Counted from the first letter of the stretch, positions 23,149 through 36,000 are shown. The stretch is 64,000 nucleotides of DNA from Heterodera schachtii (GCA_023374025.1 SIJG01000023.1:805382-869381), one strand, 5' to 3'. Translations and numbers: made by a program. The notes: generated by a model from the sequence alone, not told the origin.

Positions 23149-26100
23149 ATGTTCTCAACAGATGCGCAAGATATACTCGGTGGTGGTGGTGGCGGCGGTA
23201 GTAATGGATCCCAATTGGCCAAGAAAAGTGGGTTACCAACGATGAAGTTGACCAATGTGGACAAAAAGGTAAAAAAAATAAAAAATAAAAGAGTCCGACC
23301 AAAAAAAAATACCGATTGAAAAATTTGTATGTAAATTTCTACCCGCCTATTATAAAATTTAGAAAAAAATAACAACAAATGGACAGCCAAAACGGCCTGT
23401 CGGAATGCATCGGGAACTGTACAATCTCTTCGTTCACCAGGGAAAGGACAATAACAAAGGCAAGTGCATGTCGAAATTATCTGAAAAAAATGCATATATT
23501 TGATTTGAATTTTTAGAAAAGATTGAATCGTTGATGCCAACACAGACAAAGAAGGGATTTTCTCTCGCAAAAGCGCAGGTTTTTTGCATTAAATAGACAT
23601 TTTTAAACATGAATTTATATTTGTCTTCCACCGACGAAAATTAATAATTTCATTTCCTTTTAAAGAAAGGAATTAGGGGCTATAGCTATTATTTCAAATA
23701 AAACGATTTGACTTTGTTACTCTTGACTAAACCAAAAATCATTTTTAGCTGGGCAAACGTCCCGTCAGAAAATGGCTTTGGTGTCCATTTGAAAACGAGG
23801 CGAGAAAGGATGGACTTGCGCTTAAGCATTGGGAACGTGAGGACAAACATTCAACACCTTACTCCTTTGTTCAGTTCAATAAGGTTTTTATATTGTTATC
23901 AATTATTAGTACATAGTTCGGACCAAATTTCGGAGAAATTCCGACTTTTGATGGAGAAAATTTTTTTGGGGTGCACTATGTCTCAAATTAATTTGAATTT
24001 TTTGACGAATCTGGATTTTTAAGTTTTTTTTTGAAAATTGTAAACAAAAAATAAGAAAAATCTCATATTTGTAATTGTTAATATAATCTGAGGTTTTGTT
24101 TCAAAAAAAAAATCCAATTTTTAACCCAAAAAATGCAGAAAAAGGCTTTGCAAAATGATTTCATTTTCCCCAATTTTCAGCAACTTGATGTGCCTTCTTT
24201 TACGGATGAGGAATATGAAGAACATTTGGTGGACCCGCGTTGGACTCGTGAACAGACACAGCACTTGTTGGAGCTTTGCAAGCAGTTCGATTTGAGGTTT
24301 TTCCCACACGAAATTTTTTTAAATTTGGCCGGATTTTCCCAACCCCCAATTTTCACTGGTTAATCATAGCCAAATTTAAGATGGCCAATCATTGAGGATC
24401 GATTTTTTGAGGTTTTTCCCACACGAAAATTTTAAAATTTTTGCCCGGATTTTCCCAATCCCCCAATTTTTACTGTTCAATCATAGCCAAATTTAAGATG
24501 GCCAATCATTGAGGATCGATTTGATCAAGAATTGTGCCGGAACCGAAAGAGCATGGAGGACATGAAGGAGCGCTATTACGGGTTGATCAACACGCTCAAC
24601 GATGTCCGAAATGTACAGGCGGACCCATTGGGCTATGACGCGGAACACGAAAGACGGAGGAAGGAACAGTTGGAGAAGCAGTGGGACAGGACGGAGGAAC
24701 AGGTGACCGAATCAGACGTATTTAATGTCACTTCTAGGCTCACTTCCGCATCCAAAAAATTGGATTTATTTTGGATTTTCTTGCTAACCTCTTGGCCCCA
24801 AATTTAAAGGAAATGGCATATATATAAAAAAAAAAAAAATTTTTTTTTAAAGTTTTAACAAAAGTTTTCTATGTCGGCGTCATCTACCGCCAGCCCTCAT
24901 TTTCTCCAAATTTGTTATTGGGTTTTTTTTTAATAATTTTTGGTCTTTGTTTGAAACTTTTTTATTCCGAGAGTGAAAAGAAAATTTTTTTTAAATAAAA
25001 ACAATTTTTTTTTAATTTATTTGCCTTTAAAAATTGAGGTCTTTTTTTCCATTTCAGATCAAGGATGAAGAGGAACTCGTGGAACTTGTTAAAAAAATTG
25101 AAGCAAAACGTAAGGACAGGGAGCGCAAGGCGTACGACTTGCAGAAGTTGATCAACCAGGCTGACAGGATTTCCATTTCACCAGACGGGTGAGTTTTTTT
25201 ATCCATTTTTATTTGTCAACCCTCATATATTCAGTTCTATGCCGTCGTCTTCAACGGCACCAACGGGTCCGGGCAGAGGCCATCATCGCAGATCGATTAA
25301 GAAAATTGGGACCCCATCGTTCATGGGCCATTTGTTGTCGGTGAGATTTTTCATTAAAATTTTTAAGAAAATAATACGGATTTTTTTTCTGTTACAAATT
25401 CCTTTTTTGAAATTTTCATTTTTTTTTTGTAGATGGACTCGCACATTCGATGGCCCGAATTCAAGACGCCTGGCCCACATTTGCGAAGTCAAGAAATGAA
25501 ATTGCCTAGCAACATTGGACAGAAGAAATTGTCCAACATTGGACTGGTTGTGACAACTCGAAAAATTGGTAAGCGAGACCAAATTTAATGGCCTAATTTA
25601 ATTAAAGAAAAAATCAAAAAGGACGTAGAAAAAACAGAAATCTTTGAAATTTAATTTTTTGCATTTTCAGTCTCCATTGGTCTTGAATATCCGCACGCTT
25701 ACGAAGAAATTGTGAAGCAGTACAACGACTTTCGTTCCCACATTGTTCTCCTGCAAGATCTGAAGACGGCACTGCACAACACTGAGCTTGAACTTGACCA
25801 ACTTGCCGCCCAAATGCCAGCCGACAAATTGAGTGTTGGCAAAAAAAAAAAAAAAATTTTTTTTTGCCATTTCTTTTTTAATTTTTGAATCCCAATTTAG
25901 AAATGTCCAATCATTGAGCCACGCTTTCGTGTGAGCAACACATTCTACGAGGAATTGGAACGGAGCCCGGTGAGAGTGCTGAACACGCCAATGACTGAGG
26001 GGGGCAAGGGAAAAGGGAAGGGCAAACAACAACAGAAGCCGGCACCGGTGACCGGCCGAGCGATCACCAAACTGATTGAAGTGAACACAGCGCCAACAAC

Positions 26101-26633
26101 GGTTGTGAGTTTTTGATCATTTTTTGAGGGGGTTGGGGAAGGGAGCAGCCAATCCGAAAATTAAAAAATAATGAAATTTAAACAAAAATTTTCAAAAAGC
26201 AGAAATATTTTATAAGCAAATTCGGTATTTTCCTATTAGTGGTCGTGCGCCAAAATTTTTAAAAAATGCGTACAATTGCAACAAAGTGCGTAAACAATTA
26301 TTTCGGATGTTGATAAAATCTCTTCGAATAGATCAGCTTGTATGAAATTTGTGAATTTGCGCGCCCTTTACTGATTTTTTTTTAAATTTTTTGAATGCGG
26401 CCCCAAAACAAGAAAATACCGAAAATTCTAAGAAAAAGTTAAATTTTTTCTAGCTATCTTCTCAAAATTTTAAATTCCTGGCAATTCGGACTTGGGGTGG
26501 TCCCCTCCTATTTCTTCTACACGTCCAATTTGTTTAGACTCGTAAGAGACGGATGCACTACCCCGAGGGAACCCCGCCAACCCGGTCTCAAACCGCCATT
26601 CAACTGCAACAACAACAGCTACAACAACATTAG
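23149..26633 (+). CDS. DMAP1: DMAP1/Swc4 homolog (SWR1/NuA4 chromatin subunit)
   Basis: Twelve exons: 23149-23268, 23363-23459, 23517-23578, 23749-23883, 24181-24296, 24498-24702, 25058-25188, 25235-25340, 25433-25568, 25671-25834, 25901-26104, 26538-26633. They join in frame to 523 residues (human DMAP1 about 467). It follows human DMAP1 order: KRPVGMHRELYNLF, RKWLWCPFENEARKDGLALK, the SANT/Myb-like WTREQTQHLLELCKQFDLR, KSMEDMKERYYGL, HERRRKEQLEKQWDRTEEQ, then LRSQEMKLPSNIGQKK. DMAP1 binds chromatin-remodelling complexes that install H2A.Z and acetylate H4; it acts in the nucleus. Intron 2 has a GC donor (G|GCAAGT), forced by frame. Intron 5 carries a 117-bp tandem duplication with a decoy acceptor. 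The tail ends TRKRRMHYPEG and a Gln-rich run. The ATG at 23149 is the first in the open exon. Confidence 0.95.
24292..24527 (+). repeat. Tandem duplication spanning a DMAP1 intron-exon junction
   Basis: A unit of about 115-117 bp, running from the end of exon 5 (TTGAGGTTTTTCCCACACG) through the intron and into the first bases of exon 6 (ATGGCCAATCATTGAGGATC), occurs twice (from 24292 and from 24407). Each copy carries its own acceptor (TTTAAG|ATGG at 24380/24381 and 24497/24498) and the first copy also a donor-like GAG|GTTTTT. Only the second acceptor keeps the DMAP1 frame. Confidence 0.85.
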
Positions 26634-27046
26634 AACAAATTTGAACGAGAAGAATTCGATCAAATGAGGGGACATTTTATTTTTGGTGGAACATTGATTG
26701 AGTTTTGTACTGTATGTATTAAACCGTAAGCAATTCAAAACTGTGCGCCTGACACACAAAAATTATGCCAATAAATTTGGGTTGCGCCTGAATATCATTT
26801 CATTCATTCATTATACGCACAGAGAGAGCGCTGTTTAAAAAAACATTGCAAAATGAGTTGGCGAAGGGTGGGGAAGTGTGTGTTGAGACAACAAAACGAC
26901 GGAAGAAAGCCAAACTTAATTATTTCATCAAATTTTTTCGTTTTTCATCGTTGTCGGTCGGTTCTGTGTGGTAGTGAAACAAAAAAAACATCAAAATTCA
27001 ATGCAATTGCAACTGCTGCCCCCCGCCGGCACGGCACGTCTCTCTC
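26634..27046. other. Convergent intergenic gap DMAP1 / macoilin
   Basis: This 413-bp gap holds the 3' UTR of DMAP1 (plus) and of macoilin (minus). Sequence from here (about 26618-26760) has been copied into a macoilin intron at 29215-29430. No gene is seen. Confidence 0.6.
26770..26775 (+). terminator. AATAAA poly(A) signal of DMAP1
   Basis: A canonical AATAAA lies about 137 bp after the DMAP1 stop codon, before the convergent macoilin gene ends at 27047. The assignment rests on position and motif only. Confidence 0.55.
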
Positions 27047-30000
27047 TCAAAGCAGCGTCTTTGCGTTTCCACCGACTGAACGATGCCCTCCCACTGCCAA
27101 CATGTCCGATGCCGTTGTTCCGCTGAACGGCGACGACCCACCACCGCCGTTGCTGTTGGTGTTGTTCGTGCCGTTAGAATTAAAATTTGTGCCGTCGTGT
27201 TGCTCGCCACCGCCGCCATTCATTCCCCCGTTGGAGTTGAGCGGACTGAGCGAGTAAGACCTGAAATGTCAACAATTTACAAGAGATAGTAAATAAAAAA
27301 AATTCGTTAAATTTTTTTAAAAACCCATAAAATTAGTAATTTTTGGTGAAAAAGCTGTTTGCAAAAAATAAAATAAATAAATTTTCATTTTTTTCCGGCA
27401 GCGCCTGTCGGCAAAGCTGGACCACGCCCTTTTCGCCAGTTTCAAAAAAAAAGAGAAGAAGCGCCGCCGTGAAAAGCAAACAAAAAATCGTCGATTGGGA
27501 GTGGTACCCCCCCCCCAACGCAGCCGAAATGCTGGGACCGTCCCTGGTACCAATTTCTTCTCCTCCAACAAATCCTTGAAGTAATTTTATCATTTCTGAT
27601 TGACCAAAAAAGCATGGTTTCATAAATTACCAACATTTTGTAATGTGCAATTAGATTATAAGGTACTTGTAGGTTTTGCCACCCCCAAGGGCGTAGCTAG
27701 GGGGGGGGGGGGCCAAGGGGCCCGGGCCCCCCCCCCCCCCGAAACCCAAAAAGTAAAAAATTTTCAGTAATTTTTTTGAAATTTTAAGCAATTTGCTTAA
27801 CAAAATTGCATTAGAATACTCAAAAATTTTCCCGGCGGCGCCTATCGGCACCGCCGGACCTCCATTATACCATATTTTTGAAAAATGGAGGCCAAAATGG
27901 CAAAAAATATTAATTTTTTGGCGAAAAATTTTGTAAAATACACCCCTAATTCGGGATTTCAAAAAACCAAAAATACACCCCTAAAAATTGTCCTAAAAAA
28001 GAAAAATACACCCCTAAGAATCGACTTTTTGAGTTGGGCCCCCCCCCGAAACGAAGGTCCTGGCTACGCCCTTGGCCACCCCCCATAAAAATGTTATGTT
28101 CTCGGCAAAGGAAAGCACTTTTCTAGGGTAGTTTTAGGCGCTGATCAATATTCTGACTTCAAAATTGCAAAAATCTATGATTTTATCAATGATTTTCATC
28201 ATGTGATTTTGTCAATGATTTTTAAAAATAAGTAACGAGTCTCGAATGGTACTTGTTTCAGGGTTCTACTATGTCTCTATCAAAAGTAATAGCCCAACAA
28301 ATTTTTACTGATATGCCCCCCGTCTTCGCATGCTCTCTACTGGCTGGCCTCTCCGCGGCCCTCAGGACATTTTTTTGGGTTTTAGACATGTTTACTGGTT
28401 TTTTTAAAATAGGCTTTCTAAAAATCATTGACAAAATCACATGATGAAAATCATTGATAAAATCATAGATTTTTCAGTTTTCACGTCATATTCATGATCA
28501 GCGCCTAAAATTACCCTAGAAAAGTGCTTTCCATTGTCGGAATCATGACATTTTTATGGGGGGGGGGGGTAGCAAAACCTACAAGTACCGATTATAATTA
28601 TAGTATATCACTCACATGTTCTGCGTTGCCTGCAACAGTTGTTCAAGTGTGGGGTTGAAGGTCGAACTGCCCACCGACAGAGGCGGCGGTGTCAACGATT
28701 TTTGCTGCGAAATTGCCGAAGAAAACTGTCGCTGATGATGTTGCTGTTGCTGCAGGATGGTTGGCGACGAGCCGGACGATGAACTGAGCCCACCACCACC
28801 AGCGGTGCCATTGCTACTGTGGAACAATGCCGAGCCACCACCGCCGCCTCCAATGGATGTGATGACGTCATGAAAACCGTTGGACGGTCCGCCGCCACCC
28901 TGCTGTTGTTGCTGCTGTTCCTTGTTGGTCTGTTTGGGGTACAGACGAGCTGCAAAGAACAATGAATGATGGATGAACAGCGTGTTTTTTAGTTAGTCAT
29001 TCCTCCGGGGAAATGAAGGGCTGGTATGGGTATTGAGGGCAAAAGAAGACGGATTGGATCTCTCTCATTTCTCTCTCTCCTCATCGTTTCTCGGTCGCCC
29101 AAAATTTTTTTTGAAAAAATTATATTTTTAAAAATTCGAGAGTTATGTTTTTTACTCATTAGAGGGGATGGGGAACGAAAAAAAAAGGGAGCAGCTCTTT
29201 CATATTTTTTTTCTTAACATTCGGACCTGCTGGGTTCCTCTCCCTTCTTTATTCTATACGTCCAATTTGCGGCCATACAACAGCAACATTTAAACAAATT
29301 TGGACAAGAAGAATTCGAACAAATAATGGGACTTCATTTTCCAACTTTTTATTTGTTGAACATTGAGTTATTGTACTGTACTGTATTCATTAAACCGTAA
29401 GCAATTCAAAACTGTGGCGCCTGATCAAAATTATACAAAACATTCAGTGATCCGCCCTGTTGCTGTTCATACGTCTGTTTGGGGTGGAAACGAGCTGCAA
29501 AAAAATTAACCAGCGTAATGTGTACGTGACTCGATAAAATTAAAAAAAAAAATTTTTTGAAAAAAAGTTTGTAGATTTTTGTTTTTAAATTTGTCCGGGG
29601 ATGGGAGAGAACGATGACTGTGAGGGAGAAAGAAAGGAATGAATCCATCGAATCACCCGTAAAGGAAAAGCGGTGGTCCACCGATCACGCCTCTTCAATT
29701 GTTTAGTATGATGATACCATCCCAAAACGTGGGGACAAAACGAACCACAATTGTTAGTAGAAATGACATGCCTATCCCTTCCAGTTCCCACCTTTCAATG
29801 TTGCAATCTCCGCCTTCGAATCGTTGAGCGCTCTGAACAGGTCCTGCTTCAGTTTGTTCTCCGCTGAAAGTGTTTGCTCCAAAATCAGATTCTTCTCCCG
29901 CATCAAATCCATCTGTTTGTTCTGGAAATGGACAAAAATATTTTTTATTTAAAAATTATTTTGATGAATTACTATGTTTTTTAAAGAAAGTTTCCAAAAT

Positions 30001-33000
30001 CGCTAAAAAAATCTTAATGTTTATTGAATTTTCTTACAAAATTTCTTGAAAATTTTAAAAATTTTTGGAGCGAGGAACGACACGAGGTTGGGCCAATATA
30101 ATCTATTTGTTGTTAAATAATTTGCTGCCACTTGCTACCTCGTCCGTCTTTGTGCTTCGCAGTTGACGCAGTTCGTCATCAAACTTATTGCATTGTTCAT
30201 TCTTTGCCTTAAGATCTTTGCGCAATGCCTTCAGTTCTCGGTCCTGGTTCGCCATTTTTTGCTTTAGCTCGCCATTCTCGCTTCTAATGTTTATTTTTAA
30301 TCGCATAAAAGTAAATTTTAAAAAATAATAAATTTATTGAATTACAGAAAAATAAGTTTAAATTTTTTTTAATTCCAGACTAAATTTATTTGTCCTTTTT
30401 AAAGTGCTTTCTTACGTCATTTTCGTAAGAATTTGACCAAGTTACGTTTCACAAAAAAAAAAAAACCGAAAATTCGGTGTTACCAGACGGAGGACAACTG
30501 ACAATGAGTCCCGGCTAATTGGGCCCAGGACCAGTTTTTGGGCTACAATGCCTGTCATTGTTGCCCTAATAGGACCAATTTTTGGAGGAAGGTGCTGTTC
30601 CATTTGGTTAATTTTTTCAATTTATTTTTCAAAAAAAAATTTTTTGTTTTTCATCCATTCTTTTTTTTGTTATAAAAAATGGAACCGATAATTGCGCAAA
30701 AAACTGCAACACTGCAGCAAGCACACTTACGCGTTGTTGTGCTGTTGCTGCTGTCTTCCCACCGGCGGTTCGTCGCGCGTCGAATTGCGCAACCGCTCAT
30801 TGGTCAGTTCACGCTCAACTTCCGACTTCTTCAGCTGCAGTTCGCCCACCCGTCGCTCCAACGCTTGCGTGTTCATTTTGTAATAATCGTTCTGCTTGGC
30901 CAACTGTTTGCACTTGCTCTCCAGCTGGTCCACCCGTTGTTTCTGTTCCCGCTCAAACTGTTTCCATTCCTCGCGACAGCTTTGCTCCCGTTGTTGCACA
31001 TTCTTCAGCTGCACGCGCAACTCATTCTCCGCTGAACGCGCACTCTTCAGCTCCACCTTCATCTTGTCAAGCGATAGTTCCAAACTGAGCAATTGGAAAA
31101 AAAATTTGTAAATGGTATTATTTAAGGGTTAAAAAGGTTATGGATATTTTTTACCCGAGCCGGAAAATATTTACTGTTTTTTTATGACCGGTTTTTGTTT
31201 TGTTTTTTTGCACCTATTTTGAGGGGGGGGGGGTTTAAAATTTACCATTGAAAAATTATTTTCTAACTTTTTTTTATAGCATTTTTGGGTTTGTTTTGCG
31301 ATTATAAACACTAAAAATTCCAGCTTTTTCCAAAATTTGGTGAAATTCAACGGACAAAAAAAAAATTGAGCCGAAAAAAAAGCCCTTCGGGTGCCTCCAA
31401 AAAAAAAAATTTAATTTTTTTTTGGACATGTGCTTGATTAATAGCAATATGAATATAAGTGTATATTGTTGTATTGCGTACGTTTGACGCTCCTTCTGCA
31501 GCTGTCTGATCTCACTAAGGCGTTGAGCATTCTCGCGCAACAGTGCACATTCATTAGTACTGTTGTGGTTGTTGTCCGTTTCCTGGTGGTGGTGTTGCAA
31601 ATGGTTGCTGCTGCCACTGACGCCTCCGCCGGTGCCACAATGACCATTCAGTTCGGCACCATTCAGCTTGATGATGCTGTTGTTGTTATTATTATTGTTG
31701 GTGTAGTTGTACAACGACGAGTGTCCGGATGAAGAAATGAAGTTGGATGCGGTTGTGACATCCGCCGCTGCCGTTGCTACAATCGTTGTGGTTGTTGTTG
31801 TTGTTGGTATGGTGGATGCTTGCGAAATGCTGCTGACAACACGTGAACGCTTGGACTTTTTTCTGGACCCAAGATGATCTGCAATTTGAAAACACCATTT
31901 TTTAAGACTCATCCATTCATCAATACCCGGCGAGGAAAAATAATTCCACCCGAAAATTTTTTTTTCAAATTATATTTTGGGTAAAGATTAATTTTTGAAG
32001 GGGTTTTCGGTCATGCCTCCTCATTGTCAGAAGCATTTTTTAACCAAGCCGCAGGGTATATGTGAACATTTTATGTACACCAAAGCGCATTTTCGTTTCA
32101 ATTTAAAAAATTTTAATTTTGTGGGCGGAGCAAAAACGAAGTTACTTTTTGAAGACTTGACCAAGGAAAATTTTTGGAAAGAAATCCAAAAACCTATAAT
32201 ATGTTAGAAAAATTTAAAAAAAAAATTCATTTTTATTTTATTTTTTTGGAAGGTCAGGAATTGCTGCTCCTATTTAAGTTATTTCTTCCCCGTACCCGTG
32301 CATATGTTCTGATGGAAATGGACCGATTCATGGTCCCATTCCTCTTCATCCGCCACATTTGAGCCGTCTCCACTCGTCGAGATCATGTCGTCCTGTTGTT
32401 GTGCCGTTCCACCACCACCAGCAACGGGACCAGTGCCACCACCCGTCAGTTGAGCGATGGCAGACTCAAGCACACGCTGCAGTGATGGGGTCAACCTGCT
32501 GAGCAGTTTTTTCTTTTTTAAATTCCATGAAATTTTTTGGCATCCATCCGGCTTACAAATGTCAATGGGGATAAAAACCCAACTCGTACTAGGCCAACCC
32601 GTACTGCCCCAACTCGTAGTGTTTTCCGACAAAAAAATCGTCATAACTTTTGAAAGAGAACATTAAGGGCTATCGAATGATACCAAGAATGTTTAATTTG
32701 GTCTACTTTGGCAAAAGTTTGACGATTTTTTTGTCGAAAAAACAGTACGAGTTGGGTGTCCTCCGTCAATGGGCCATACCCCGTTTAGATAAAGTTTACA
32801 CATCGGAATTAAAGCAACAATTTATTGTTGTGTTAATTCATTATTTTTGTCATCCAAGAATTTCATTTAGACCCATAAAATTTGTGGCCAAGGGGCTTGG
32901 TGAAGGGATAAAAAAAAACTCCAAAAATTTATTTAAAAAAATTGCCTGAGAAATGACTTCACCCTGTACCCAAGTGTGGACACGGGGAAGCCAATGCAAT

Positions 33001-36000
33001 GCGCAGCGAATGGCCTGTACAACTCCAAACGGGTGGATGCGGTTGACGAAGAGGAAGACGAATTGGCAGACAAACCAATTGTAACATTATCTAAAGGGAG
33101 AAAAATCTTGTTTGAGCAAGTCGGCAGCCAGCGCCGGACCCCATCGTTTTCCCTAAAATTTTTGAAAAAATTCACCACAAACTGGTTGAATAAAAAAAAC
33201 AGTAGTCGATGATTTGGCAAATCAATCCCCTTTCGTTATTTTCGGTGTACCCCAAAAGTTCGCCATCGAAATTTTTTTTTTTTTAAACAATGCAAACTTA
33301 CAATTAGTATTTTTCACGAAGCTTGAAAATGTTTTCCAAAAATCGCATAGAAAATTTCCAAAAAAAAAAAATTTCTTGCAATATTCTCCTCTCCTCCTCC
33401 CCCTGCTATGGCATTTTTTGACACCTATACGAAAAAAAAGTCGTCAGGTTGGCGGTGTCTTCAAAATTCAAGGGCCTCCCACCTAATTGTAAGCCTGCTG
33501 ATACCAACCCGAGCTGATCGAGAGACGAGTACTGATCAATTGAACTCACCAATAACTTCTTGCGGATCAATTGCCAAATTACTCCTCGACGAGATGAAAT
33601 GTTTGCGATTCTCAAAGGACGTTGGAATTGCATCCGCGAGAAGCCGTTCAAAGAATTCGTTCTGCCGCTTCACTTCCTCCCGACGAACCCTCATCCGCCA
33701 ATTGCTGAAAGACAAAGTTTTACGTAAAAACTTTTTGTTTTATAAAAGATTTAAGTTGACAATGAATATATGACAGGAAATGTGCAGCGGACGGAGAATT
33801 GAAATCCAATATATCAAAAAATCGTTGATTTTAAATTTAATTTCAATGAGATTTTGGACATCGTTTTACAAATTTCATTGTGCCATACAACCCCGTGTTT
33901 CGATAAAAAAGGAATCAATTATTGTTCAAATTCATCTTATTTTTTTGTCATCCACACCATAAAAGCTATATTCAATTTTTGAATTTAATGACATATGAAA
34001 ATCCATTTCAATTAGGTATGTTTCGTAACGGGGGGGGGGGGGGGGGGGGGGGTGCACCCATTTGATTGTTGGAGACGGACTTCACAAAGTATTTACTATG
34101 ACAAAACCACACCACAACCACCACCACACAACAACAGAGAGAGAATTTGGATGATAAAAATTGCCTGAAAAATGACTTCACTCTGAACCCAAGTGTGACC
34201 ACGGGGAAGCCAATGCAATGCGCAGCGAATGGCCTGTACAACTCCAAACGGGTGGATGAGGTGGACGAAGAGGAAGACGAATTGGCAGACAAACCAATTG
34301 AAACGCTATCTAAATGGGTTTTTTTAAAAATTAATAAAATATAAAATTAGAAAAAAAAATCTTAAAAATTTTTGTGACATCTATAGGGCGTCGTGGCCCC
34401 ATAAACGATGACTCGTTCTATAACCAATTTTTACAATTTTGCGTAGACAAAACCAAATTAGAGGTACCCAAAATGTAATATGAATAATGGAAATGGGTGT
34501 GGTGGACACAAACCGGCCGTTGAAGGAAACAATCCGGCAGTTATCCACGATGTGCGCGTCAAATACCAAGTTGCATTGTCAAATCTGTAGCGAACGGAAT
34601 ACTCAAAAACAATGAACAACGCCCAGAGGAAAAGTGACGGAAGACAGACGCCCCGGTCGGCTGAAAAGTGTGCGTAAGTTTTACGCCGCCATCCCATCCC
34701 GCAATTTGTCAACTCCTCCAATTGCTCCCAGTGACAAAAAATATATATATGTTTTTTGTAAACCCTGAAAATCCCCTAATTTTACAAAAAAAAATACGAA
34801 AATTTGAAAAAAAAATTTGGAAAAATGACACCGAGACGGGACTTATGGTAAATCATGGACTATTAAATCCCGGTTGAAAATGGCCAGTTTGAAGCACTCT
34901 CTGACAAATGTGTAATGGTATTAAATACGAAAGACAGTTTGGCAACCAAAGGAAAAAAAGAAAGAAATATAGCGCCACGCAAATATTGTAAAAAAAAAAA
35001 AAATTATTAATTTCAAAATGTAATACATGATTGGTAGACAAACTGCACCCACACATAAGTGCTCGCGAGAAAAATCAACACTTGGATTGGGATGAATAAA
35101 TAACAGACGAGATCGGATGTGGCCGTAACGCAAACGAAAAAGACGGAAAAAGCCTGAAAATGGAGGAGAGAGTAAGCGATTCTAATGCAATGGTAAAAAA
35201 AAAATCGCAAAAAAATTTTCGTTTGAGACCGGGGACGGGGGAACCCGCGGTCTCTGTTACAATCTCACCTCACTACGGCATGTTTGATAAATTTGAATTG
35301 CTCTAAATTGGATAAAACAAGCAAAAAGGAATGTCAAACAATCGCGACACCAAAAAATAGACATTTTGCAGTGATTCAAACATAAAATGAATTTAGAAAG
35401 TTTGAATTCTCGACATCTTGTTCAGGTCCGGAATTCGGAACAAGCCAAAATGAATGTCATATACGTAACCAGCGACCCCAAATCCACCGAAAAATGTTTT
35501 ACAACTTTTTAACAAAAGTCTTTACCGTAAAAAAAGGGGGGGGGGGGGGGAGCACCATCGGAATTGCCACAAAAATTTCATGAATTTTGAACAGGCACAC
35601 TATTTGAAAATAAAACTCACGGAATAATGAAGCGAGGAGGAAAACGCGTGAACACGAAAGGATTCGTAGAGATGGCGGACAAGCAGCCAAACAGGCCAAA
35701 GCAGTTCAAAACGGAAACCGATGAGGAAGTCGAGCGCAATGCAACACACCCACATCAAAAAGAATTTCAAGTAGACTAAGTTGTAGGCGCTAAAAAATCT
35801 GAAAAATATTTGTTGTTAAAAAATGGAGTTACTCTATGTTGTGTTGCTTAATTCCGCCCATTTCCAACCAAAAATTGTGTTGCATTACACTTTATGAGTC
35901 CAAATCCGTGGGTGTTTTGTACCATTTTTATTTTGCAAAAGTTTAATTTGGTTGGACTCGTAAAATGCCATTATAAAGAACTCGAGGATAGCTGGTAAAA

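Noticed and set aside
32436..32770. Repeated CCAACTCGTACT / CAGTACGAGTTGG words as a possible regulatory palindrome
   Set aside because: They are part of AT-rich intronic repeat-like DNA (with related words near 42370), not clearly a defined site.
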